Assembly (NCBI GenBank): GCA_040904785.1
Contig: JBBDSV010000055.1
Location: forward strand, 1 to 6,215
DNA: 6,215 nucleotides
From: JBBDSV01 sp040904785
Lineage (GTDB): Bacteria; Actinomycetota; Nitriliruptoria; Nitriliruptorales; Nitriliruptoraceae
Direction: 5' to 3'
Below are positions 1 through 5,000 of this stretch, piece after piece (position 1 is the stretch's first letter; each line of letters opens with the position of its first letter). A program made the translations under genes and the position numbers. The notes below the pieces were generated by a model. That model did no database searches and was not told the DNA's origin. It worked only from the letters and a program-made list of their open reading frames with translations.

Positions 1-556
1 TGCGCTTGCGATCGACGCGGACGGCGACGAGATCGCGCTTGTCGACCTCGAACTCGAGCCACGCGCCGCGCGCCGGGATGACCTTGCATCCGAAGACGTC
101 ACGACCGGTGGTCTTGTCGATCGACCGGTCGAAGTAGACGCCGGGGGAACGGACGAGCTGCGAGACGACCACGCGCTCGGTGCCGTTGATGATGAACGTG
201 CCCTGATCCGTCATCACCGGGAAGTCCCCCATGAAGACGGTCTGCGACTTGATCGTGCCGTCTTCCTTGTTGAGGAACTCGGCGGTCACGAACAGCGGCG
301 CCGCGTAGGTGTAGTCCTTCTCCTTGCACTCCTCGACGGAGTACTTGGCATCCTCGAAGCGGTGGTTGAGGAAGCTCAGCGCCATCTTGCCCTGGCTGTC
401 CTCGATCGGAGAGATCTCGTCGAAGACCTCGCCGAGTCCCTCGTCGATGAGCCAGGAGAACGAGTCACGCTGGATCGCGACGAGGTCAAGCTGTTCGATG
501 GGTAGCGATTCGCGGATCTTGGCGAAGCTGAGGCGTTCGGCGACGGTGCCGGTCAA
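1..556 (-). CDS. rpoB: DNA-directed RNA polymerase subunit beta, N-terminal part (runs off the window)
   Basis: This is the beta subunit of RNA polymerase, which with beta' forms the catalytic core. Only the first 185 codons are present; the gene continues beyond position 1. Seen directly: the N-terminal segment contains LSFAKIRES (residues 9-17) and SFSWLIDEG (32-40), typical of the beginning of beta. Residues 124-139 form the highly conserved NGTERVVVSQLVRSPG block of the beta lobe/protrusion region. The start is TTG at 556: it is the only plausible start in frame and lies 6 nt after a strong GGGAGG ribosome-binding site, and homology begins right there. Its rifampicin-binding region lies outside the window. 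It follows rplL after a 366-nt spacer with its own promoter, so it is probably transcribed both by read-through from the ribosomal genes and independently. No frameshift or insertion is visible in this part. Confidence 0.97.
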   Translation of the reverse strand, partial: MTGTVAERLSFAKIRESLPIEQLDLVAIQRDSFSWLIDEGLGEVFDEISPIEDSQGKMALSFLNHRFEDAKYSVEECKEKDYTYAAPLFVTAEFLNKEDGTIKSQTVFMGDFPVMTDQGTFIINGTERVVVSQLVRSPGVYFDRSIDKTTGRDVFGCKVIPARGAWLEFEVDKRDLVAVRVDRKR

Positions 557-562
557 CAGGGA

Positions 563-568
563 CCTCCC
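563..568 (-). promoter_or_regulatory. Shine-Dalgarno sequence of rpoB
   Basis: GGGAGG on the minus strand, 6 nt before the TTG codon at 556. It decides the use of a TTG start, because no ATG or GTG in frame lies near the beginning of the RpoB homology. Confidence 0.8.
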
Positions 569-586
569 AGAGGCGTAATGTTCGTT

Positions 587-610
587 CGCGGCACGCCACG
601 CGGTGCCGCG
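587..610 (-). other. Hairpin in the rpoB leader
   Basis: A perfect 8-bp inverted repeat (587-594 with 603-610) with an 8-nt loop lies about 30 nt upstream of the rpoB TTG start, just before the ribosome-binding site. It has no U-tract on the minus strand, so it is unlikely to terminate transcription. A role in mRNA stability or ribosome access is possible but unproven. Confidence 0.4.
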
Positions 611-843
611 CGCGTGCGTTGCCGACCATGCATGCACTGCAACGCGCCGAGCCGGAGGCCACGCGAACGCGCGGCCGACCAGACGTCAACCGTCAACGGG
701 ACATCGGCACGACGTCGTCCGCGCACGTGAAGACGAAAAAGCGTCGTGTGATGACGGAGACCTCAACTCGTCGTCGGACGGCGTGGGCGGGAACGCCATC
801 CTCCCCGTTCAGGGTGCTGCAGCAGGACACAAGGCGGCAGGAC

Positions 844-873
844 AATGTACTGCGTGTCAGCCCAATGCGTCAA
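844..873 (-). promoter_or_regulatory. Candidate sigma70-type promoter for rpoB
   Basis: On the minus strand, -35 TTGACG (868-873) and -10 TACATT (844-849) are separated by 18 nt. The -35 matches the consensus at 5 of 6 positions and the -10 at 4 of 6, including the key T-A and final T. The predicted start of transcription is near 837-838, giving a leader of about 280 nt before rpoB. The -35 box begins exactly where the hairpin behind rplL ends, so transcription from rplJL and new initiation are arranged side by side. This is the best promoter-like pair I saw in the window. Confidence 0.65.
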
Positions 874-903
874 CCGCGCTTGGAGCGAGCCCCCAAGCGC
901 GGT
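873..903 (-). terminator. Hairpin after rplL, possible partial terminator or processing site
   Basis: A perfect 11-bp inverted repeat (873-883 with 893-903) with a 9-nt loop begins 19 nt after the rplL stop codon. No U-tract follows on the minus strand; the next bases are the -35 box of the rpoB promoter. It therefore looks like an attenuator, an RNA-processing stem or a 3'-end stabiliser rather than a full intrinsic terminator. In E. coli an attenuator and an RNase III site lie in the same rplL-rpoB gap, which makes a parallel role attractive. Confidence 0.55.
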
Positions 904-922
904 AGGCGCGCACGCCCGTAGA

Positions 923-1309
923 TCACTTGAGCTCGACGGTTGCGCCGGCCTCTTCCAGCTTGGCCTTGGCGTCCTCGGCGGCGTCCTTGGCCGCGCCTTC
1001 GAGGATCGTGCTCGGTGCGCCTTCGACGAGCTCCTTGGCCTCTTTGAGGCCAAGGTTCGTCAGGCCACGGACTTCCTTGATGACCTGGATCTTCTTCTCG
1101 CCAGCGCTCGTGACGACGACGTCGAAGGAGTCCTTCTCCTCTTCGGCGCCCGCGTCACCACCGGCGCCACCCGGCGCGGCGGCCACGGCGACCGGAGCGG
1201 CCGCGGTGACCTCGAAGGTCTCTTCGAACTTCTTGACGAGTTCAGACAGCTCGATCAGGGTGAGCTCTTTGAACGCGTCAATGAGCTCGTCGGTGGTCAG
1301 CTTCGCCAT
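923..1309 (-). CDS. rplL: 50S ribosomal protein L7/L12
   Basis: L7/L12 is the multi-copy stalk protein of the 50S subunit that recruits and stimulates translation GTPases (EF-Tu, EF-G, IF2). The 128-residue protein has the expected layout: an N-terminal helical dimerisation domain (about 1-33) that binds the L10 helix, a flexible Ala/Gly/Pro hinge (about 35-58, with the acidic AGAEEE near its end), and a C-terminal factor-binding domain (about 60-128). The last contains EKKIQVIKEVR (71-81) and GLKEAKELVE (87-96), a family hallmark. The ATG at 1309 is preceded by a full AGGAGG at 1317-1322 with 7-nt spacing, the strongest ribosome-binding site in the window. This fits the need for several L12 copies per L10. 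It lies 86 nt after rplJ, and a GC-rich 6-bp hairpin abuts its ribosome-binding site. Confidence 0.98.
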   Translation of the reverse strand: MAKLTTDELIDAFKELTLIELSELVKKFEETFEVTAAAPVAVAAAPGGAGGDAGAEEEKDSFDVVVTSAGEKKIQVIKEVRGLTNLGLKEAKELVEGAPSTILEGAAKDAAEDAKAKLEEAGATVELK

Positions 1310-1322
1310 CGGGCTTCCTCCT

Positions 1323-1338
1323 GGGCGCCCTCGCGCCC
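1323..1338 (-). other. Hairpin directly upstream of the rplL ribosome-binding site
   Basis: GGGCGC (1323-1328) and GCGCCC (1333-1338) form a perfect 6-bp stem with a 4-nt loop. On the mRNA it ends directly before the AGGAGG of rplL (1317-1322). It could keep the ribosome-binding site free of other pairing, or act as a stability element behind rplJ. It is small, and GC-rich DNA makes such stems by chance. Confidence 0.35.
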
Positions 1339-1395
1339 GTGCAGTTCGTTCACGGCTCCCGGTCGGAGCACGCGACGGGTGAAACGAAAATCAGG

Positions 1396-2124
1396 TCAGT
1401 CGGACTTGACCGCGTCGTCGGACGACTCATCCTCGGTATCAGTGGCCTCGGCTGCGCCATCGTCGCCATCCGCCTCGGGGCTGTTCGCCTTGTCGGCGGC
1501 CGACGCGTCGTCGGACGACTCGACCTCAGCCGCCATCTCGGACACAGGTGCCTCCGCGGACTCGGACGACGCTGCATCCGCCGTGACGTCGTCGTCCGGA
1601 GCGCCAGGGGCGCCGCCCGCGTCGACGAGTGCCTGCAACAGACGGGCCTGCTGTTCGATCGGGGCCTGCAGCAGGCGCGCGGTATTCGCCAGCGCACCGT
1701 GCATGAGTCCGACGAGCTTGGAGAGCAGGTCTTCACGGCTCTCGAGGTCGGCGAAGCGGATCGCCTCGGTCTCGTCGAGCACCGCTCCGTCGAAGTAGCC
1801 ACCGCGGACAACGAGCCCCGGGTGGTCGACGGCGAATGTCTTGAGCGCCTTCGCTGCGCCGACCGGGTCCTCTTCGCAGAAGATCAGGGCCGTCGGTCCC
1901 ACGAGCATCTCATCGAGACCGTCGATGCCCGCCTTGTCCGCTGCACGACGCACGAGCGTGTTCTTGACGACGTGCATCTGCGCGTTCGCGTCGCGCAGTG
2001 CGCGCCGCAGCTCGCCGATCTCGGACACCGACAGTCCGCGATAGTGCGTCAGCAGTGTCGCGCCGGCGTTCGTCAGCTGCTCGCTGACCTCGTCGACTTT
2101 GGCGACCTTGTCCGGCCGTGCCAT
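1396..2124 (-). CDS. rplJ: 50S ribosomal protein L10 with a long acidic C-terminal extension
   Basis: L10 anchors the stalk: its N-terminal domain binds 23S rRNA next to L11, and its C-terminal helix carries L7/L12 dimers. L10(L12)n is also the classic repressor of its own operon. Residues 1-130 match the family, with LLTHYRGLSVSEIGELRRAL (24-43) and KNTLVRRA (54-61). The L12-binding helix is at about 133-169, including two similar ARLLQA segments (149-154 and 160-165). The family is usually about 165-180 residues; this protein is 242. The extra part (about 171-242) is low-complexity, rich in Asp, Glu, Ala and Ser, with no recognisable fold. The start is ATG at 2124, with GGAG 5 nt upstream; homology starts there, and longer in-frame readings run into the regulated leader. 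It is co-transcribed with rplL and preceded by an attenuator-like leader. Confidence 0.96.
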   Translation of the reverse strand: MARPDKVAKVDEVSEQLTNAGATLLTHYRGLSVSEIGELRRALRDANAQMHVVKNTLVRRAADKAGIDGLDEMLVGPTALIFCEEDPVGAAKALKTFAVDHPGLVVRGGYFDGAVLDETEAIRFADLESREDLLSKLVGLMHGALANTARLLQAPIEQQARLLQALVDAGGAPGAPDDDVTADAASSESAEAPVSEMAAEVESSDDASAADKANSPEADGDDGAAEATDTEDESSDDAVKSD

Positions 2125-2158
2125 GGCAGCTCCGTCGTCTCGTTCGTCCGACCCACAG

Positions 2159-2186
2159 AAAAATCCCCTGCGCTTGGCGCAGGGGA
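2159..2186 (-). terminator. Intrinsic terminator/attenuator in the rplJ leader
   Basis: A perfect 10-bp stem (2164-2173 with 2177-2186) has a 3-nt loop and is followed on the minus strand by a run of five T (2159-2163). This is the only textbook intrinsic terminator in the window. The U-tract ends 34 nt before the rplJ ATG, leaving no room for another promoter behind it. Any rplJ mRNA must therefore pass through it, which makes it an attenuator rather than a simple end of the rplKA transcript. Confidence 0.8.
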
Positions 2187-2305
2187 CACAACGCACGCGG
2201 CACTGGCCGCAACGAGATGTCCGAGCCTGCGCGGGACGCACCGTGTGGGTGGCCTTCGGCTCGCACGAAGCGAGCATCCAGCGGTCTTGGGTCCGGTTGG
2301 TGGCG
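2164..2305 (-). ncRNA. Ribosomal protein L10 leader (cis-regulatory mRNA element)
   Basis: The minus-strand RNA before rplJ contains a CCCAAGACCGCTGG segment (2278-2291) and GCCGAAGG (2253-2260), which I recognise as resembling the conserved core of the L10 leader found before rplJ in many bacteria. Between them is a perfect 6-bp hairpin (2259-2264 with 2270-2275). Downstream come a CACC/GGTG hairpin and then the terminator stem. L10 leaders are bound by the L10(L12)n complex and reduce rplJL expression when free stalk protein accumulates. A GCGCAGG segment (2226-2232) can pair with the 5' arm of the terminator, giving two exclusive folds. Boundaries are approximate; recognition is from memory of the motif, without a covariance search. 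Confidence 0.65.
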
Positions 2306-2307
2306 AA

Positions 2308-2338
2308 AGCGTACCAGCCACGGCACACCCGCGTCGAA
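2308..2338 (-). promoter_or_regulatory. Weak candidate promoter for rplJL
   Basis: An extended -10 element, TGG followed by TACGCT (2308-2316 on the minus strand), lies 19 nt after a poor -35-like TTCGAC (2333-2338). Transcription would begin near 2301, just before the L10-leader core, which is the expected geometry. The -35 match and spacing are weak, and rplJL may instead be fed only by read-through from rplKA. Confidence 0.35.
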
Positions 2339-2363
2339 CGCGGTGGCCGTGGCCGGAAACATG

Positions 2364-3080
2364 TCAGCTCTCGCCGACAAGGTCCTTGGCACGTGTCGGG
2401 TCGAGCCGGATGCTCGGGCTTGCCGACGTCGACACCGCAGCGGTGAGCACGTAGCGCCCCTTGGCCGAAGCCGGACGCTGCCGGATGATCTCGTCGATCA
2501 GCGCGCCGTAGTTCTCCGTCAGCTGCTGGGCACTGAACGACAGCTTGCCGAGCACGGTGTGCACATTGCCGTTGCGGTCGGCGCGATATTCGACACGTCC
2601 GGACTTGATCTCGGACACGGCCTTGGCGACATCCATCGTCACCGTCCCCGACTTCGGGTTGGGCATCAGACCGCGCGGTCCCAGGCTCTTGCCGAGTCGG
2701 CCGAGCTTGCCCATCATGTCGGGCGTGGCGATGACCGCGTCGATCTGATCGAGGAACGACGCGTCGCCGAGTTGCTCGACGAGTTCGTCGTCGCCGACGT
2801 GATCCGCGCCTGCCTCACGTGCTTCGGTGGCCTTGCCGCCCGTCGCAACGACCGCGACGTGCACGTCCTTGCCGATGCCATTGGGCAGCGACACCGATCC
2901 GCGCACCATCTGATCGGCCTTGCGCGTGTCCACGCCGAGCCGGACGGCGCACTCGACGGTGGCGTCGTACTTGACGGTGCCGAGATCCTTGAGCAGTTCG
3001 AACGCGTCCTTGGGTTCGTAGAGGCGTTCGGCGTCGATCTTGTCGAGCGCGTCGCGGTACCGCTTGCTTCGCTTTGCCAC
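2364..3080 (-). CDS. rplA: 50S ribosomal protein L1
   Basis: L1 forms the mobile L1 stalk of the 50S subunit, which helps release deacylated tRNA from the E site. It also represses its own operon by binding mRNA that imitates its rRNA site. The 238-residue length is normal for bacterial L1. The family signature lies at about 124-147, with GKLGRLGKSLGPRGLMPNP in it, and the RNA-binding N-terminal part has YDATVECAVRLGVD (38-51). The start is GTG at 3080: AGGAG at 3089-3093 lies 8 nt upstream, and homology (MAKRSKRYRDA) starts there. An ATG at 3087 in another frame is only 1 nt from that ribosome-binding site and leads to an unrelated reading frame, so I reject it. The gene lies 79 nt after rplK, and the gap is almost filled by a putative L1-binding element. 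Confidence 0.98.
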   Translation of the reverse strand: MAKRSKRYRDALDKIDAERLYEPKDAFELLKDLGTVKYDATVECAVRLGVDTRKADQMVRGSVSLPNGIGKDVHVAVVATGGKATEAREAGADHVGDDELVEQLGDASFLDQIDAVIATPDMMGKLGRLGKSLGPRGLMPNPKSGTVTMDVAKAVSEIKSGRVEYRADRNGNVHTVLGKLSFSAQQLTENYGALIDEIIRQRPASAKGRYVLTAAVSTSASPSIRLDPTRAKDLVGES

Positions 3081-3088
3081 GGTTCATT

Positions 3089-3093
3089 CTCCT
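3089..3093 (-). promoter_or_regulatory. Shine-Dalgarno sequence of rplA
   Basis: AGGAG on the minus strand, 8 nt before the GTG start at 3080. It directly adjoins the closing stem of the putative L1 operator, so L1 binding would block ribosome loading. The spacing selects the GTG over the nearby out-of-frame ATG. Confidence 0.75.
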
Positions 3094-3129
3094 CGTGGTG
3101 CTGACGACGGGTCCGGCCCGTCTCCCACG
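3094..3129 (-). promoter_or_regulatory. Putative L1-binding operator before rplA
   Basis: On the mRNA, an outer stem CGTGG (3125-3129) pairs with CCACG (3094-3098), and an inner 6-bp stem GACGGG (3117-3122) pairs with CCCGTC (3106-3111) around a 5-nt loop. The internal loop is asymmetric: GA on the 5' side and 7 nt on the 3' side. The CGTGGGAG strand and the short-stem / asymmetric-loop / short-stem plan match the L1 site of 23S rRNA, as I remember it (a GGUGGGAGGCU strand closed by CCACC). The element ends exactly at the AGGAG of rplA. A sister element with the same plan lies before rplK. Confidence 0.65.
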
Positions 3130-3159
3130 TCTGCGGTGCAGCTGGTGTCGTCGCGGCGA

Positions 3160-3585
3160 TCAGCCGTCGACGGTGATCCCCATCGAACGGGCCGTGCCCT
3201 CGATGATCTTCATCGCTCCGTCGATGTCGTTCGCGTTGAGGTCGACGAGCTTCTTCTCGGCGATCTCGCGGACCTGGTCACGGGTGACCTTGCCCACCTT
3301 CGTGGTGTGCGGCGTGCCCGAACCACTCGAGACACCGGCTGCCTTGAGCAGCAGCTGCGCCGCCGGGGGCGTCTTCATGATGAAGGTGAACGACCGGTCC
3401 TCGTAGACGGTGATTTCGACCGGAACGATGTCACCCTGCATCTGCTGCGTGGCGTCGTTGAACGCCTTGCAGAACTCCATGATGTTCACCGAGTGCTGAC
3501 CCAGCGCCGGACCAACCGGCGGGGCCGGATTCGCTTGTCCGGCAGGGATCTGCAGCTTGATGAATCCGACGACCTTCTTGGCCAT
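3160..3585 (-). CDS. rplK: 50S ribosomal protein L11
   Basis: L11 sits at the base of the L7/L12 stalk, binds the GTPase-associated region of 23S rRNA together with L10, and is needed for stringent-response activation by RelA-type enzymes; thiostrepton acts at this site. The protein is 141 residues, the normal length. The N-terminal domain has the glycine/proline-rich stretch PAGQANPAPPVGPALGQ (14-30) with the flexible switch prolines. The C-terminal rRNA-binding domain (about 72-141) contains KTPPAAQLLLKAAG (71-84) and ends in ARSMGITVDG. The start is ATG at 3585 with a GAGGAG-type ribosome-binding site at 3594-3599. It follows nusG by 75 nt, and that gap carries a putative L1 operator. It is probably translated and repressed together with rplA. 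Confidence 0.98.
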   Translation of the reverse strand: MAKKVVGFIKLQIPAGQANPAPPVGPALGQHSVNIMEFCKAFNDATQQMQGDIVPVEITVYEDRSFTFIMKTPPAAQLLLKAAGVSSGSGTPHTTKVGKVTRDQVREIAEKKLVDLNANDIDGAMKIIEGTARSMGITVDG

Positions 3586-3600
3586 CTTCGTTTCTCCTCG

Positions 3601-3635
3601 CGTGGTCCAACGGCCGTTGGTGACGGCCTCCCACG
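3601..3635 (-). promoter_or_regulatory. Putative L1-binding operator before rplK
   Basis: On the mRNA, outer stem CGTGG (3631-3635) pairs with CCACG (3601-3605), and inner stem GGCCGT (3623-3628) pairs with ACGGCC (3612-3617) around a 5-nt loop. The internal loop has GA on one side and 6 nt (3606-3611) on the other. The CGTGGGAGGCC strand closely resembles the GGUGGGAGGCU strand of the L1 site in 23S rRNA. In E. coli, L1 represses the rplKA mRNA at a comparable site before rplK, so position and shape agree with a known mechanism. The GAGGAG ribosome-binding site follows within 2 nt. Confidence 0.7.
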
Positions 3636-3660
3636 ATCGATGTCGGTGCGGTGGCGCGAG

Positions 3661-4464
3661 CTAGAGCTTCGCGACGTTGTCGAAGGGCAATTCGAGCGGC
3701 GTCTCACGTCCGAAGACACTCACGAGCACCTTCAGCTTGGCCTGGTCGATGTTGATCTCGGAGATCGTTCCCGTGAAGTCGGCGAACGGGCCAGTGGTGA
3801 CCCGGATGGTCTCACCGACCTCCAGGTCGATCTCGGCAGCCGCGGACTTGGTGACCTCGACGGGCGCAGTGGGATCGACCTCGACCGGCTCGATGTACTC
3901 GTCGGGCAGCTTGAGCGTGGCCGCCACCTCGCGCACCGGCAGGGGCACGGGACGCGTACCCGGCGATCCGACGAATCCCGTCACCGCTGGGGTGTGGCGC
4001 ACGATCCCCCACAACTCGTCATCCATCTCCATGCGGACGAGGACGTAGCCGGGAAGGAACTTCTTCTGCGAGACGGTCTTCTTGCCCTTCTTGTACTCGG
4101 TGACTTCTTCGGTCGGGATGACGACCTCGTAGATCCGGTCTTCGGCCTCGAGCGCCTCGACGCGGTTGAGCAAGTTGTCCTTGACGCGCTGTTCGTAGCC
4201 GGCGTAGGTGTGCACGACGTACCAGTCGCCCGGCAGTCGACCGAGCTCGTGGCGGTCGCGGACATCGTCGAGCGATCGCGGGCGCGGGCGCACCGCGGCC
4301 GGCGCGTCGTCCGTCGGTTCGTCGACCGACGCCTCGGCGCCGGCTTCGTCGACGGACGGCGCAGCGTCGGTGGACGACGGCTCCTCGGTCGCCGGCTCGG
4401 CCGTCGACGCATCGTCCGCACCGGCGAGGCCGAGCAGTTCGTTGAGGTCGTCGTTTGTCGTCAT
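3661..4464 (-). CDS. nusG: Transcription termination/antitermination factor NusG
   Basis: NusG binds the RNA polymerase clamp and modulates pausing; in various bacteria it links polymerase to Rho or to the ribosome. The 267-residue protein has an acidic, Ala/Glu/Asp-rich, probably disordered N-terminal extension (about 1-77), of the kind seen in actinobacterial NusG. It then has the NGN domain (about 78-186: GDWYVVHTYAGYEQRVKDNL at 79-98, PTEEVTEYKKGKK at 117-129, FLPGYVLVRM at 136-145) and a C-terminal KOW domain (about 212-267, with GPFADFTGTISEI and VSVFGRETPLEL). I chose ATG at 4464. A GTG at 4479 in the same frame would add five residues and lies 5 nt after the secE stop, so it is a real alternative. 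The ribosome-binding site for the ATG is weak (GAAGAG), which suggests translational coupling to secE 20 nt upstream. Confidence 0.96.
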   Translation of the reverse strand: MTTNDDLNELLGLAGADDASTAEPATEEPSSTDAAPSVDEAGAEASVDEPTDDAPAAVRPRPRSLDDVRDRHELGRLPGDWYVVHTYAGYEQRVKDNLLNRVEALEAEDRIYEVVIPTEEVTEYKKGKKTVSQKKFLPGYVLVRMEMDDELWGIVRHTPAVTGFVGSPGTRPVPLPVREVAATLKLPDEYIEPVEVDPTAPVEVTKSAAAEIDLEVGETIRVTTGPFADFTGTISEINIDQAKLKVLVSVFGRETPLELPFDNVAKL

Positions 4465-4484
4465 CGTCTCTTCGGACACGTCGG

Positions 4485-4760
4485 TTATCCCAGGGTATTG
4501 AGCACGGCTCGGCGGATGACCTCGTCCATCGCCCAGACGAGCGCGGTCAGGGTGAGCGTCGTCACGAGCACGACGATTGTGTAGGAGGTGACCTCTTTCC
4601 TGCTCGGCCACGCAACCTTCTTCAGTTCGGCGCGCACCTCACGGAGGAACTGGCCGACCGACGTGCGCCCGGATGCCGAGGGGGACTCGGCAGCGGCACT
4701 CGCCTGCTGGTCAGCCTGCTGCGATACGCGTGCTGCGCGGCGCTTCGACTCGCGACTCAT
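4485..4760 (-). CDS. secE: Preprotein translocase subunit SecE
   Basis: SecE is the small essential clamp of the SecYEG protein-export channel in the cytoplasmic membrane. The protein is 91 residues, of the short single-spanning type common in most bacteria outside the enterics. The first 33 residues are charged and Ser/Ala/Gln-rich. The conserved amphipathic segment FLREVRAELKKVAWPSRKEV (38-57) contains the diagnostic KKVxWPSxKEV core. One transmembrane helix follows (about 58-77), then a short tail. The ATG at 4760 lies 9 nt after AGGAG (4770-4774). A TTG two codons upstream would sit only 3 nt from that site and is less likely. The secE-nusG pair is near-universal, and the tRNA-Trp gene lies immediately upstream. 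Confidence 0.96.
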   Translation of the reverse strand: MSRESKRRAARVSQQADQQASAAAESPSASGRTSVGQFLREVRAELKKVAWPSRKEVTSYTIVVLVTTLTLTALVWAMDEVIRRAVLNTLG

Positions 4761-4829
4761 GGACAACTACTCCTGACACCGGCGGAACGTCGCGGCGACG
4801 GTCGTGACGGTGCGGCGTCGATCATCTCG

Positions 4830-4903
4830 CACGGGAGGAGGGACTTGAACCCCCAACCGCCGGTTTTGGAGACCGGTGCTCTGCCAAATTGAGCTACTCC
4901 CGT
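4830..4903 (-). tRNA. trnW: tRNA-Trp (anticodon CCA)
   Basis: The cloverleaf can be drawn fully by hand. The acceptor stem is 7 bp (ACGGGAG with CTCCCGT). The D arm has a GCTC/GAGC stem. The anticodon arm has CCGGT/ACCGG around the loop CTCCAAA, giving anticodon CCA. The variable loop is 5 nt, and the T arm has loop TTCAAGT with one G-U pair in the stem. The discriminator base is G, as expected for tryptophan. The 3' CCA is not encoded (GCG follows), so it must be added after transcription. A tRNA-Trp gene just before secE is a conserved feature of actinobacteria and several other phyla. Reading frames crossing this gene are artefacts. Confidence 0.97.
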
Positions 4904-4905
4904 CC

Positions 4906-4926
4906 GTTCCCGCGAGGCCCGGGAAC
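4906..4926 (-). other. Hairpin just upstream of tRNA-Trp
   Basis: A perfect 7-bp inverted repeat (4906-4912 with 4920-4926) with a 7-nt loop lies 2 nt before the mature 5' end of the tRNA. It could be part of the precursor's 5' leader that is removed by RNase P, or could separate the dehydratase mRNA from the tRNA. No U-tract follows. Confidence 0.35.
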
Positions 4927-4972
4927 CGGTCGTCCACGCCGCGGTGACGTCGAGGACCCCCGACACGGGAAC

Positions 4973-4992
4973 GCTGCCCCCGCGGGAGCAGC
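4973..4992 (-). other. GC-rich hairpin between hadB and tRNA-Trp
   Basis: An 8-bp stem with one G-U pair (4973-4980 with 4985-4992) and a CGCG loop lies about 70 nt after the hadB stop. Without a U-tract it is at best a weak terminator or a 3'-end stability element of the dehydratase mRNA. Confidence 0.35.
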
Positions 4993-5000
4993 TTGATCGC

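Larger units (their letters stand above)
557..837 (-). other. Long untranslated leader of rpoB (no gene seen)
   Basis: This is the stretch between the candidate rpoB promoter and the rpoB start, about 280 nt. I find no convincing gene on either strand. What it holds: an 8-bp hairpin (587-594 paired with 603-610, 8-nt loop) about 30 nt before the start codon; a tandem GTTGACG repeat (684-697); a five-T run at 735-739 preceded only by a weak 4-bp stem; and a 37-codon frame from 799 to 686 whose ATG directly abuts a GGGGAGG with no spacing, which makes it a poor candidate for translation. Long leaders in front of rpoB occur in other bacteria, where they give room for attenuation or processing; here that is inference. 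Confidence 0.5.

Noticed and set aside
684..697. Tandem GTTGACG as a second rpoB promoter
   Set aside because: Each copy looks like a -35 box, but no TAnnnT -10 element follows at 16-19 nt on the minus strand.
735..739. T-run in the rpoB leader as an intrinsic terminator
   Set aside because: Only a 4-bp stem precedes it, too weak for termination.
686..799. Small frame of 37 codons in the rpoB leader as a leader peptide
   Set aside because: The GGGGAGG directly abuts the ATG with no spacing, composition is unremarkable and nothing else supports translation.
845..1798. Long plus-strand open frame opposite rplL and rplJ
   Set aside because: It lies antisense to two certain ribosomal protein genes, is low-complexity Ser/Ala/Asp, has no homology I recognise and is a codon-position shadow of high-GC genes.
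2815..3087. ATG at 3087 as the start of a gene overlapping rplA
   Set aside because: It is 1 nt from the ribosome-binding site and opens an Arg-rich shadow frame; the GTG at 3080 has correct spacing and starts the L1 protein exactly.
3040..4584. 514-codon plus-strand frame opposite rplK and nusG
   Set aside because: It is antisense to rplK and nusG, very rich in Arg, Asp, Leu and Val as expected from the reverse strand of GC-rich coding DNA, and without a recognisable domain or ribosome-binding site.
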